A stretch of DNA of 7,427 nucleotides. Origin: an uncultured Alphaproteobacteria bacterium. Its GTDB lineage: Bacteria; Pseudomonadota; Alphaproteobacteria; Minwuiales; Minwuiaceae. The stretch's first letter is position 1, and the number at the start of each line of letters is the position of its first letter. A model generated the notes under the pieces. That model was not told the origin of the DNA. It worked only from the letters and a program-made list of their open reading frames with translations, and did no database searches. Positions 1 to 5,759 of this stretch are shown one piece after another. The stretch spans positions 1-7,427 of the forward strand of contig CAJYBQ010000154.1 in NCBI GenBank assembly GCA_913064755.1, written 5' to 3'. The position numbers were made by a program, and so were the translations under genes.

Positions 1-71
1 CGCATGCGCCCCAGTGCATTCCGGACGTGGAAGCCGCCTGGGGACAGGCCCTGCCGGGCCGCCAACACGGG

Positions 72-103
72 AACCCACCCGCTGTTCCGGTTGCGGGTGG
101 GCT
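72..103 (-). terminator. Putative terminator of the purC-grxD transcription unit
   Basis: A perfect 9-bp inverted repeat (74-82 CCCACCCGC and 93-101 GCGGGTGGG) encloses a 10-base loop. On the minus strand the stem can be extended by a G-U and an A-U pair to 72-103. It lies 36-67 bases past the grxD stop codon. On the minus strand it is followed only by TTCCCGTGTT, so the U-tract is weak, as is common in GC-rich genomes. Position and stem strength make it the best candidate for the 3' end of the operon. A processing or stabilising hairpin is the alternative. The remaining bases 1-71 show no gene I can support, only a weak 5-bp hairpin at 47-60. Confidence 0.6.
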
Positions 104-138
104 GCTTCAGTGTCCGTCCAAAGGATGGATCAGGTCTG

Positions 139-474
139 TCAGGCCGCTTCGTTGAAGGCGACGCCCTTTTCCCGGAACAGCTGCGGCAGTTCCCCGGACT
201 CGGCCATCTCGCGCACGATATCGCAGCCGCCGACGAATTCGCCCTTCACGTAGAGCTGCGGGATTGTCGGCCAGTCGGAATATTCCTTGATGCCCTGGCG
301 GATGTCGGCATCTTCCAGCACGTTCACGGAGCTGAACTTGACGCCGAAGTAGCTGAGGATCTGAACCGTTGCGGCAGAGAAGCCGCACTGCGGGAAGACC
401 GGCGTGCCCTTCATGAACAGGACGACTTCGTTGGATTTCACTTCGGCGTCGATGCGATCGGTGGTTTCGGACAT
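139..474 (-). CDS. grxD: Monothiol glutaredoxin, CGFS type (Grx4/Grx5 family)
   Basis: This 111-residue protein is a complete single-domain monothiol glutaredoxin of normal family length. The active site CGFS is at residues 30-33, inside the hallmark stretch FMKGTPVFPQCGFS. Lys22, the WPTIPQLY segment with its cis-proline, and the GGCDI motif near residues 82-86 form the glutathione-binding groove. Family knowledge: CGFS glutaredoxins bind a glutathione-ligated [2Fe-2S] cluster as a homodimer or with a BolA partner, and act as cytosolic Fe-S carriers rather than disulfide reductases. The start ATG is preceded by AAAGG (484-488 on the minus strand) at 9 bases spacing. It is the last gene of the unit, 48 bases after the BolA-family gene, and that pairing supports a joint role in iron-sulfur trafficking. 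No anomaly was seen. Confidence 0.96.
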   Translation of the reverse strand: MSETTDRIDAEVKSNEVVLFMKGTPVFPQCGFSAATVQILSYFGVKFSSVNVLEDADIRQGIKEYSDWPTIPQLYVKGEFVGGCDIVREMAESGELPQLFREKGVAFNEAA

Positions 475-522
475 GGCTGCAAACCTTTTCGGACAGTGAT
501 TACGGGGCGCTGTTCAGTCAGA

Positions 523-756
523 TCAAGTGGGGGCCGATGTCTGCAGGGCAAGGGCATGGAGTTCCTCCCCCATCCGGCCACGCAGGGCCTTGTAGACCAG
601 TTGATGCTGTTGCACGCGGGATTTACCGGCGAATGCGGCGGACACGACGTGGGCCGCGTAATGGTCGCCATCCCCCGCGAGGTCGGTGATCGTTACCTCG
701 GCATCGGGCAGCGCATCGCGGATCATGGCTTCGATTTCGCCCGGGTCCATTGCCAT
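523..756 (-). CDS. bolA: BolA/IbaG-family iron-sulfur metabolism protein
   Basis: This 77-residue protein has the length and pattern of a compact BolA-domain protein. An N-terminal helix (residues 4-16) is followed by the GDGDHYAAHVVS strand region (28-39) and the signature GKSRVQQHQLVYKAL (44-58). His51 sits at the position that ligates the shared [2Fe-2S] cluster in BolA-glutaredoxin complexes. The GDGDHY segment is more like the IbaG/BolA2 branch than E. coli BolA, so the symbol denotes the family only. The neighbouring gene encodes its expected partner, a CGFS glutaredoxin. The ATG at 756 has GGAG 9 bases upstream; a second in-frame ATG two codons later is possible. It begins 57 bases after purL, behind a hairpin, and is probably co-transcribed. 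A DNA-binding regulatory role is sometimes assigned to BolA, but the gene order favours Fe-S work. Confidence 0.93.
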   Translation of the reverse strand: MAMDPGEIEAMIRDALPDAEVTITDLAGDGDHYAAHVVSAAFAGKSRVQQHQLVYKALRGRMGEELHALALQTSAPT

Positions 757-796
757 GTCAGTTCTCCATCCAGTAACGCTGCATCAGATTCTCCGC

Positions 797-813
797 CCGG
801 CACCAGGTGCCGG
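797..813 (-). other. Intercistronic hairpin directly after the purL stop
   Basis: Bases 797-813 form a near-palindrome: CCGGCAC, a 3-base loop, then GTGCCGG, giving a 7-bp GC-rich stem. It abuts the purL TGA codon (814-816) on the minus strand. No T-run follows, so it is not a canonical Rho-independent terminator. It could reduce read-through into the BolA-family and grxD genes, protect the purL mRNA end, or be a processing point. The structure is seen in the sequence; the function is inferred. Confidence 0.45.
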
Positions 814-3021
814 TCAGGACCCCGCCATGTGTTCCGGCAGGGTACGTTCGTGCCGGTCCCTCAGCACCTCGACCGATATGGTCAGGCACTTGTTCACAGT
901 CAACTCGGTTCCACCGGTCCGGCCCAGCACGGTCGCCGGAACGCCACTCGCCTCGGCCATCGACTGGATGACTTCGGGCTGTGTCGTCGTGACCAGGTAT
1001 CGTGCCTGATCTTCGCCGAACAGGAAAGCATGCGGGGCGATATCCGTACCCGGCAGATCGATGGTGGCGCCGATGCCGCCGGCAATCGCCATTTCGGCCA
1101 GTGCCACGGCAAGCCCGCCGTCGGACAGGTCGTGACAGGCGGTGGCCAGCTTGCTGCGGATCATGCCGCGCACGATGTCGCCGGTGCGCCGTTCCCGCGC
1201 CAGGTCAACCGGCGGGGGCGGTCCCTCCACGCGGCCAAGGACGTCGCGCAGGTAGAGGCTCTGGCCCAGGTGGCCCCGGGTCTCGCCCAGCAGGACAATG
1301 CTTTCGCCCTCGGCCTGGAATGCCATGCCGGTCCGCTGGTCGGCGTCCTTCAGCAGGCCGACGCCACCAATGGCGGGGGTGGGCAGGATGCCGACACCGT
1401 TGGTTTCATTGTACAGCGAGACATTGCCGGAAATGACCGGGAACTGCAGCGCCGTGCAGGCCTCTCCCATGCCTTCGATGCAGCCGACGAGCTGGCCCAT
1501 GATCTCCGGTCGTTCGGGGTTGCCGAAATTCAGGCAATCGGTCACCGCCAGCGGCGTCGCGCCTACCGCCGTGATGTTGCGCCAGCACTCGGCCACGGCC
1601 TGTCGTCCGCCCTCGACCGGGTCGGCAAAGCAGTATCGCGGGGTCACGTCGGTGGAGATGGCCAGGGCCTTCTTCGTGCCGTGCACCCGCACCAGCGCCG
1701 CGTCACCGCCCGGCCAGGCGATGGTGTCGGCCATGACCATGTGATCGTACTGTTCCCAGATCCAGCGCCTGGAACAGCCATCGAAGCCCCCGACAAGCTG
1801 CAGCAGCGCATCGCCCATGTCGTTCGGTGCCGGAGCATCGGCCGCCGCCAGCGCCGGGCGTGGTGCCGTCGGCTCCCACGGGCGTTCATAGCTTGGTGCA
1901 TCGTCGACGAGCGGGCGCACGGGGATGTCACCGACAACCTTGCCGCCCTGCTTCAGGGTGAAGCGACCGGTATCCGTCAGGTGGCCGACAATGGCGAACT
2001 CGACGCCCCACTTGGCGAAGATCTGTCGCGCCAGGTCCTCGCGCCCGGGCTCCAGCACCATCAGCATGCGTTCCTGGCTCTCGGAGAGCATGATCTCGTA
2101 GGCGCTCATGCCCGTTTCGCGCTGGGGCACCTTGTCCAGGTCCAGTTCCAGCCCGACGCCACCCTTGTCCGCCATCTCGACGGATGAGCAGGTCAGTCCG
2201 GCCGCGCCCATGTCCTGGATCGCGACGATGGCATCGGTGGCCATCAGCTCAAGGCAGGCTTCCAGCAGCAGCTTCTCGGTGAAGGGGTCACCGACCTGGA
2301 CCGTGGGGCGCTTCTCCTCGGACTGATCATCGAACTCGGCGGATGCCAGGGTGGCACCGTGAATGCCGTCGCGCCCGGTACGGGCCCCGACGTAGACCAC
2401 GGGATTGCCGATGCCCGCCGCGGCCGAATAGAAGATGCGGTCGGTCTTCGCCAAGCCGACACACATGGCATTGACCAGGATGTTGCCATTGTAGGCCGGG
2501 TCGAAATTGACCTCGCCGCCCACCGTCGGAACGCCCATGCAGTTGCCATAGCCGCCGATGCCGGCCACGACGCCATTGACCAGCTGCCTGGTCTTGTGGT
2601 GATCGGGACTGCCGAACCGCAGCGCGTTCATGTTCGCCACCGGCCGCGCGCCCATGGTGAAGACGTCGCGCATGATGCCGCCGACGCCGGTCGCGGCACC
2701 CTGGTAGGGTTCGATGAACGACGGGTGATTGTGGCTTTCCATCTTGAAGATGGCAGCGTCGCCGTCGCCGATGTCGATGATGCCGGCGTTCTCGCCGGGG
2801 CCGCAGATCACCCAGGGGGCTTCCGTCGGCAGGGTCTTCAGCCAGACCCGTGACGACTTGTAGGAACAATGCTCCGACCACATCACGGAAAAGATGCCCA
2901 GTTCGGTCCGGTTCGGGGTGCGACCCATGGCATTGAGGATGCGACCGTACTCGTCCGTGGTCAGACCGTGTTCCGCCACGATCTCCGGCGTGATCTCGAT
3001 CTCGTTGGGCTCGGTGCTCAT
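814..3021 (-). CDS. purL: Phosphoribosylformylglycinamidine synthase subunit PurL
   Basis: This is the small-type PurL (735 residues), the ATP-dependent synthetase subunit of FGAM synthase. It converts formylglycinamide ribonucleotide to FGAM with ammonia from PurQ, in step 4 of cytosolic purine synthesis. The N-terminal region carries WSEHCSYK (48-55) with the conserved catalytic-region histidine 51, then KMESHNHPS (93-101). GGVGGIMRD-like and GGEVNFDPAYNGN segments follow in the first AIR-synthase-type domain. The second half contains NCLNFGNPERPEIMGQ and ISGNVSLYNET, then a C-terminal HDLSDGGLAVALAEMA stretch, as expected for the internally duplicated fold. Length matches small PurL of Bacillus-like PurSQL systems, not the roughly 1300-residue fused enzyme. 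The ATG overlaps the purQ stop by 4 bases and has GGAGA 8 bases upstream, within purQ. It appears intact. Confidence 0.98.
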   Translation of the reverse strand: MSTEPNEIEITPEIVAEHGLTTDEYGRILNAMGRTPNRTELGIFSVMWSEHCSYKSSRVWLKTLPTEAPWVICGPGENAGIIDIGDGDAAIFKMESHNHPSFIEPYQGAATGVGGIMRDVFTMGARPVANMNALRFGSPDHHKTRQLVNGVVAGIGGYGNCMGVPTVGGEVNFDPAYNGNILVNAMCVGLAKTDRIFYSAAAGIGNPVVYVGARTGRDGIHGATLASAEFDDQSEEKRPTVQVGDPFTEKLLLEACLELMATDAIVAIQDMGAAGLTCSSVEMADKGGVGLELDLDKVPQRETGMSAYEIMLSESQERMLMVLEPGREDLARQIFAKWGVEFAIVGHLTDTGRFTLKQGGKVVGDIPVRPLVDDAPSYERPWEPTAPRPALAAADAPAPNDMGDALLQLVGGFDGCSRRWIWEQYDHMVMADTIAWPGGDAALVRVHGTKKALAISTDVTPRYCFADPVEGGRQAVAECWRNITAVGATPLAVTDCLNFGNPERPEIMGQLVGCIEGMGEACTALQFPVISGNVSLYNETNGVGILPTPAIGGVGLLKDADQRTGMAFQAEGESIVLLGETRGHLGQSLYLRDVLGRVEGPPPPVDLARERRTGDIVRGMIRSKLATACHDLSDGGLAVALAEMAIAGGIGATIDLPGTDIAPHAFLFGEDQARYLVTTTQPEVIQSMAEASGVPATVLGRTGGTELTVNKCLTISVEVLRDRHERTLPEHMAGS

Positions 3022-3683
3022 GACAGCGTCTCCACCATCGATGTGAACATGGCCGCACCGTCGGTACCGCCAAGCGCGGCATCCGCGGCCCGTTCGGGAT
3101 GGGGCATCATGCCCAGGACGCGGCGGTTGTCGGACAGGATGCCGGCGATGTCGCGGCAGGACCCGTTGGGATTGTCATTGTCGTAGCGGAACGCCACCAG
3201 GCCCTCGCCCTCCAGCCGGTCCAGCGTCGCGTCGTCGGCGAAATAGTTCCCGTCATGATGGGCGACGGGAATGGAAATCCGCTGGCCTGCATCATAGCCG
3301 CCGGTGAAGGGGCTGTCCGTGTTCTCGACCCGCATGGCCACATGGCGGCAGACGTATTTCCCCGCCGCGTTGCTCATCAGTGCGCCGGGCAGCAGGCCCG
3401 CCTCGCAGGCCATCTGGAAACCGTTGCAGACCGCGAAGACCGCACCGCCACGCTCGGCATGCCGGCGCACGGCCTGCATGATCGGGCTCAATGCCGCGAT
3501 GGCACCGACCCGCAGGTAGTCGCCGTAGGAAAAGCCACCCGGCAGGACCACGAGGTCAAGGTCGGGCAGCGTGCTGTCCCCGTGCCAGATCATGGCGGGG
3601 GCGGTGCCGGATGCCTGGTGCAGCGCCACAGCGACGTCCCGATCGCAGTTGCTGCCGGGAAAGACGATGACTGCTGCCTTCAT
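3018..3683 (-). CDS. purQ: Phosphoribosylformylglycinamidine synthase subunit PurQ (glutaminase)
   Basis: This 221-residue class I glutamine amidotransferase releases ammonia from glutamine and channels it to PurL. The N-terminus MKAAVIVFPGSNCDRD is typical of PurQ. The oxyanion-region LPGGFSYGDYLR lies at 47-58. The nucleophile Cys86 sits in VCNGFQ (85-90), and the His195/Glu197 pair lies in MPHPER (193-198), so the catalytic triad is complete. It also carries the IPVAHHDGNYF segment (138-148). The gene overlaps purS upstream and purL downstream by 4 bases each (ATGA), indicating translational coupling for balanced subunit production. AGGA precedes the ATG by 7 bases. Length and motifs are normal. 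Confidence 0.98.
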   Translation of the reverse strand: MKAAVIVFPGSNCDRDVAVALHQASGTAPAMIWHGDSTLPDLDLVVLPGGFSYGDYLRVGAIAALSPIMQAVRRHAERGGAVFAVCNGFQMACEAGLLPGALMSNAAGKYVCRHVAMRVENTDSPFTGGYDAGQRISIPVAHHDGNYFADDATLDRLEGEGLVAFRYDNDNPNGSCRDIAGILSDNRRVLGMMPHPERAADAALGGTDGAAMFTSMVETLS

Positions 3684-3934
3684 GACGCGTCCTGGCCACC
3701 GATCTCGATGCGGTAGTTCTCGATGACGGTATTGGCCAGCAGCCGTTCACACATGACCTGCAGGCGTTCGCGGGCGCTGTCCGCGTCCGTGTCCGCCAGT
3801 TCGATCTCGAACATCTTGCCCTGCCGGACCTTCTCGACGCCTTCGTGGCCGAGACCGCGCAACGCGTTCTCGATGGCCTTGCCCTGGGGGTCGAGCACCC
3901 CGTTCTTCAGTGTGACGAAAACCCGTGCCTGCAT
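3680..3934 (-). CDS. purS: Phosphoribosylformylglycinamidine synthase subunit PurS
   Basis: This 84-residue protein is the small PurS subunit, which bridges PurQ and PurL and is needed for ammonia transfer in the three-component FGAM synthase. Family features visible are the opening strand with VFVTLKNGVLDPQGKAIENAL (roughly 5-25), the GLGHEGVEKVRQGKMFEIEL segment, and a C-terminal CERLLANTVIENYRIEI stretch. Length is normal. The gene starts 75 bases after purC and ends overlapping purQ by 4 bases. The ATG at 3934 has GAGGGG 3 bases upstream and AGGA further back. Its position between purC and purQ is a common alphaproteobacterial order and leaves little doubt. Confidence 0.97.
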   Translation of the reverse strand: MQARVFVTLKNGVLDPQGKAIENALRGLGHEGVEKVRQGKMFEIELADTDADSARERLQVMCERLLANTVIENYRIEIGGQDAS

Positions 3935-3980
3935 CGGCCCCTCATCCTGTCTCTAAGAAAACGTTCCGTGCTCACGCGCG

Positions 3981-3995
3981 GCCGGTGCATCCGGC
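3981..3995 (-). other. Short hairpin in the purC-purS gap
   Basis: GCCGG (3981-3985) and CCGGC (3991-3995) form a 5-bp stem with a 5-base loop in the 75-base spacer between the purC stop and the purS start. On the minus strand a short T-rich patch (TTTTCTT) occurs, but about 15 bases downstream. It is too weak and too far from the T-rich patch to call a terminator. It may be a minor attenuator or a chance structure in GC-rich DNA. Confidence 0.25.
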
Positions 3996-4009
3996 GACGC
4001 GGGCAGGTT

Positions 4010-4771
4010 TCAGTGGACCAGCTTCGGTCCGTTGAACTCCGCCTGGTTCTCCGGCATCACGCCCAGTCGACGTGCGACTTCCTGGTATGCTTCCTCGATC
4101 CCGCCCATGTCGCGGCGGAACCGGTCCTTGTCCATCTTCTCGTTCGTGCCGGCGTCCCAGAGGCGGCAGCTGTCGGGGCTGATCTCGTCGGCGAGGATGA
4201 TGCGCATCATCTCGCCTTCCCAGACCCGCCCGAACTCGATCTTGAAGTCGACCAGGCGGATGCCGATACCCAGGAACAGGCCGGTCAGGAAGTCGTTGAT
4301 CCTGATGGTCTGTGCCATGATGTCGTCGATTTCCTGCGGAGTGGCCCAGCCGAAGGCGGTGATGTGCTCCTCGGTGACGAAGGGATCACCCATCTCGTCG
4401 TTCTTGAAGCAGAATTCGATGATGGAACGCGGCAGGGCCGTGCCTTCTTCCATCTTGAAGCGTTCGGAGAACGACCCGGCGGCGACATTGCGGACAATGA
4501 CTTCCAGCGGCACGATCTCGACTTCGCGCACCAGTTGCTCGCGCATGTTCAGGCGGCGGATGAAATGCGTCGGCACGCCGATTTCCGACAACCGCGTCAT
4601 CAGGTATTCCGAGATGCGGTTGTTCAGCACGCCCTTGCCCGTGATCTCGCCCTTCTTCTGGGCGTTGAACGCGGTTGCGTCATCCTTGAAGTACTGCACG
4701 ATGGTGCCAGGCTCCGGGCCTTCGAAAAGGATCTTTGCCTTGCTCTCAGAGAGTTTTCTGCGGCGGGCCAT
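4010..4771 (-). CDS. purC: Phosphoribosylaminoimidazole-succinocarboxamide synthase (SAICAR synthetase)
   Basis: This 253-residue PurC has normal length. It ligates aspartate to CAIR with ATP to give SAICAR in cytosolic purine synthesis. Recognisable segments are the N-terminal ATP-binding stretch ending in SKAKILFEGPEPGT, FKDDATAFN, GKGVLNNRISEYLM, the VPLEVIVRNVAAGS block, ITAFGWATPQEIDD, LVDFKIEFGR, ADEISPDSCRLWD, MDKDRFRRDMGG and the terminal EAYQEVARRLGV. An oddity is that the usual EGKAK motif reads ESKAK, with Ser10 (codon AGC) replacing the glycine before the ATP-contacting lysines 11 and 13. Tyr of the usual YEGKAK is also changed. The remaining motifs are intact, so the enzyme is probably active. 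The ATG at 4771 gives the family-typical MARRR start, but its Shine-Dalgarno is poor (GGGAAAG about 12 bases upstream). It is the first gene of the unit. Confidence 0.97.
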   Translation of the reverse strand: MARRRKLSESKAKILFEGPEPGTIVQYFKDDATAFNAQKKGEITGKGVLNNRISEYLMTRLSEIGVPTHFIRRLNMREQLVREVEIVPLEVIVRNVAAGSFSERFKMEEGTALPRSIIEFCFKNDEMGDPFVTEEHITAFGWATPQEIDDIMAQTIRINDFLTGLFLGIGIRLVDFKIEFGRVWEGEMMRIILADEISPDSCRLWDAGTNEKMDKDRFRRDMGGIEEAYQEVARRLGVMPENQAEFNGPKLVH

Positions 4772-4837
4772 CTTTATGAGCGCTTTCCCGAATTGGTGGC
4801 GGCCGAACCGGCGTTGGGGCTACCCTGAAGCCGCGGG

Positions 4838-4866
4838 AACATATAGAAACCCCGCGTGATCCGCAA
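4838..4866 (-). promoter_or_regulatory. Putative sigma-70-type promoter for the purC operon
   Basis: On the minus strand TTGCGG (4861-4866) and TATGTT (4838-4843) are separated by exactly 17 bases, matching the -35 TTG core and four of six -10 positions. Transcription would start near 4831, leaving a leader of about 60 bases before the purC ATG. The short leader shows no purine-riboswitch-like architecture that I recognise. Assignment is by pattern and position only. Confidence 0.5.
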
Positions 4867-4934
4867 TCGCCCAGGCGGACGGGATTCGGGTGCGCGCGAA
4901 ATGCCGCGCCGCGCGTGTTGCCTTGCACGCCGAG

Positions 4935-4963
4935 TTGAACCTGTCATGGTCCCGGACTATGTG
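4935..4963 (+). promoter_or_regulatory. Putative sigma-70-type promoter for the zeta-subunit gene
   Basis: TTGAAC (4935-4940) and TATGTG (4958-4963) lie 17 bases apart on the + strand, a good housekeeping promoter pattern. The predicted start near 4970 gives a leader of about 49 bases to the ATG at 5019. The leader carries the hairpin described separately. The promoter diverges from the purC promoter, with about 70 bases between the two -35 elements, so a shared regulator is possible but not shown. Confidence 0.5.
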
Positions 4964-4978
4964 GTGATGCAACGTAAT

Positions 4979-4996
4979 CCGCCCTAGGTGGGGCGG
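4979..4996 (+). other. Leader hairpin upstream of the zeta-subunit gene
   Basis: CCGCCC (4979-4984) and GGGCGG (4991-4996) form a perfect 6-bp all-GC stem with loop TAGGTG, between the predicted transcription start and the ribosome-binding site (GGGGG at 5009-5013, 5 bases before the ATG). It could stabilise the transcript or tune translation. No regulatory family is recognised. Confidence 0.35.
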
Positions 4997-5018
4997 CAAC
5001 ATTCAGACGGGGGCAGAC

Positions 5019-5339
5019 ATGGCCGGATTCGACGAACGCAAGAACGCTGCCGAGGGCAAGTTCGCGCTGGACAGTGAGAAGGAATTCAAGGCAACCGCGC
5101 GTCGCAACAAGATGCTGGGGCTCTGGCTGGCGGAGCAGATGGGCATGTCCGGTGCCGACGCCGAGGCCTATGCCCGCGAGGTCATTGCCTCCGACTTCGA
5201 GGAGCCGGGCGATGAAGACGTCTATCGCAAGGTGAAGGGCGACATCGACGCCAAGGGCCTCGACATTTCCGAACATCGTCTGCGTCGGCAGATGACCGAA
5301 CTGCTGGAAGAGGCCCGGCGCCAGATCGCGACGGAATAA
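5019..5339 (+). CDS. ATPase inhibitor subunit zeta (DUF1476 family)
   Basis: This 106-residue, charged, all-helical protein has no signal or membrane segment. It begins MAGFDERKNAAEGKFALDSE and continues with FKATARRNKMLGLWLAEQMG (near 23-42), the strongly conserved block of the family. A DFEEPGDEDVYRKV segment and an Arg/Glu-rich C-terminal helix follow. Family knowledge: in Paracoccus denitrificans the homologous zeta subunit is the natural inhibitor of the F1Fo-ATPase, inserting its N-terminal region into the F1 catalytic interface to block ATP hydrolysis. The length agrees with that family. In other alphaproteobacteria the protein may be a weaker inhibitor, so activity here is inferred. 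It is divergent from purC and appears monocistronic, with its own promoter upstream and hairpins downstream. Confidence 0.92.
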   Translation: MAGFDERKNAAEGKFALDSEKEFKATARRNKMLGLWLAEQMGMSGADAEAYAREVIASDFEEPGDEDVYRKVKGDIDAKGLDISEHRLRRQMTELLEEARRQIATE

Positions 5340-5356
5340 CCGAATCGGCAATACCT

Positions 5357-5385
5357 GGCCCGACCCGGCGCAACCGGGCGGGGCC
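5357..5385 (+). other. GC-rich hairpin just past the zeta-subunit gene
   Basis: Two stem segments pair symmetrically: GGCCC (5357-5361) with GGGCC (5381-5385), and CCCGG (5364-5368) with CCGGG (5374-5378). A 2x2 internal mismatch separates them and the loop is CGCAA. It starts 18 bases after the stop codon. No T-tract follows. It may act with the next hairpin as a tandem terminator or as an mRNA 3'-end stabiliser. Confidence 0.4.
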
Positions 5386-5395
5386 GGCGTCTCGA

Positions 5396-5429
5396 GATTG
5401 GCAGGGTCGTGCATGCGGCCCTGCCAATC
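5396..5429 (+). terminator. Putative Rho-independent terminator of the zeta-subunit gene
   Basis: A perfect 11-bp inverted repeat, GATTGGCAGGG (5396-5406) with CCCTGCCAATC (5419-5429), can be extended inwards by T-G and C-G pairs. The sequence after it, GCGTTTC, supplies only three Ts. Stem quality and position 57 bases after the stop codon make it the best terminator candidate. On the opposite strand it has no T-run, so it is probably unidirectional. Confidence 0.65.
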
Positions 5430-5540
5430 GCGTTTCAGGGCCGCAAGCATGCCGCTTGATCGCCGGTACCGACTGCTGCCGGGCTGCCGTCAGGCCAGGC
5501 GACCTGGCGTGTATTGTGTTGTTTGCCATGCAATTTCTCG

Positions 5541-5565
5541 TCGTGATGGTTCGTGACCGCGGTCA
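5541..5565. promoter_or_regulatory. Candidate operator: palindrome with phased direct repeat
   Basis: TGACCGCGGTCA (5554-5565) is a perfect 12-bp palindrome. TCGTGA occurs at 5541-5546 and again at 5551-5556, exactly 10 bases apart, the second copy running into the palindrome. Such phased and dyad-symmetric elements are typical of dimeric regulator sites. It lies about 195 bases before the TolC-family start and about 100 before the promoter candidate, an activator-like distance. The regulator is unknown. Confidence 0.35.
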
Positions 5566-5657
5566 TTTACGGTGGGGCAGGCGAAGTGCATTAGTTCTGC
5601 CATGTGGTCGAATTGCTTCAGTATCCATCTCAACTTGCCGCGCGCGGTGCGGGTTGC

Positions 5658-5687
5658 TTGTGAATTTGCTTTGATTCGCAGTAGTCT
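5658..5687 (+). promoter_or_regulatory. Weak promoter candidate for the TolC-family gene
   Basis: TTGTGA (5658-5663) and TAGTCT (5682-5687) are 18 bases apart and resemble -35 and -10 boxes with several mismatches. It is the best match I found in the 300 bases upstream, but other assignments are possible. The leader would be about 65 bases and include the GCCTGC-repeat hairpin. Confidence 0.25.
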
Positions 5688-5745
5688 GCGCCAAATGCCT
5701 GCTTCGGCCTGCCGTGGCGGGCCTGCAGGGATTCGGCCATACAAG

Positions 5746-5751
5746 ATGGGG
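5746..5751 (+). promoter_or_regulatory. Ribosome-binding site deciding the TolC-family start
   Basis: ATGGGG at 5746-5751 lies 8 bases before the ATG at 5760 but only 2 bases before the in-frame TTG at 5754. Spacing therefore favours ATG 5760 as the true start and argues against the longer reading by two codons. Confidence 0.5.
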
Positions 5752-5759
5752 TATTGATC

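Larger units (their letters stand above)
5430..5753. other. Long intergenic region upstream of the TolC-family gene
   Basis: These 324 bases contain no open frame resembling a protein I recognise and are visibly less GC-rich in places than the flanking genes. They hold the 12-bp palindrome at 5554-5565 with phased TCGTGA repeats and a weak promoter candidate at 5658-5687. Three copies of GCCTGC (5697-5702, 5707-5712, 5721-5726) occur just ahead of the TolC gene. The second and third GCCTGC copies border a 7-bp hairpin (5706-5712 with 5717-5723, one G-U pair). The region is best read as a control region for the downstream genes. Confidence 0.5.

Noticed and set aside
47..60. GGCCC/GGGCC hairpin left of the grxD terminator.
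   Set aside because: It has only 5 bp, no T-run, and lies in GC-rich DNA where such pairings are expected by chance.
4..2187. Very long open frame (727 codons) on the + strand.
   Set aside because: It lies antisense to grxD, the BolA-family gene and most of purL, all of which have complete family motifs. Its product is a low-complexity-like His/Arg/Gly/Ala/Asp mix with no recognisable domain. Such frames arise from the GC-biased third codon positions of real genes.
3845..4828. 327-codon + strand frame opposite purC and purS.
   Set aside because: It is antisense to well-supported purine genes, with no recognisable motif and a composition typical of a shadow frame.
4772..4831. Possible purine riboswitch in the purC leader.
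   Set aside because: The predicted leader is only about 60 bases, and I see no three-way-junction arrangement or conserved core of known purine-sensing RNAs.
5456..5744. Small open frames on both strands in the gene-free stretch (about 72 codons on +, 84 on minus).
   Set aside because: Neither has a convincing ribosome-binding site, family resemblance or coding-like composition. The region is better explained as regulatory DNA.
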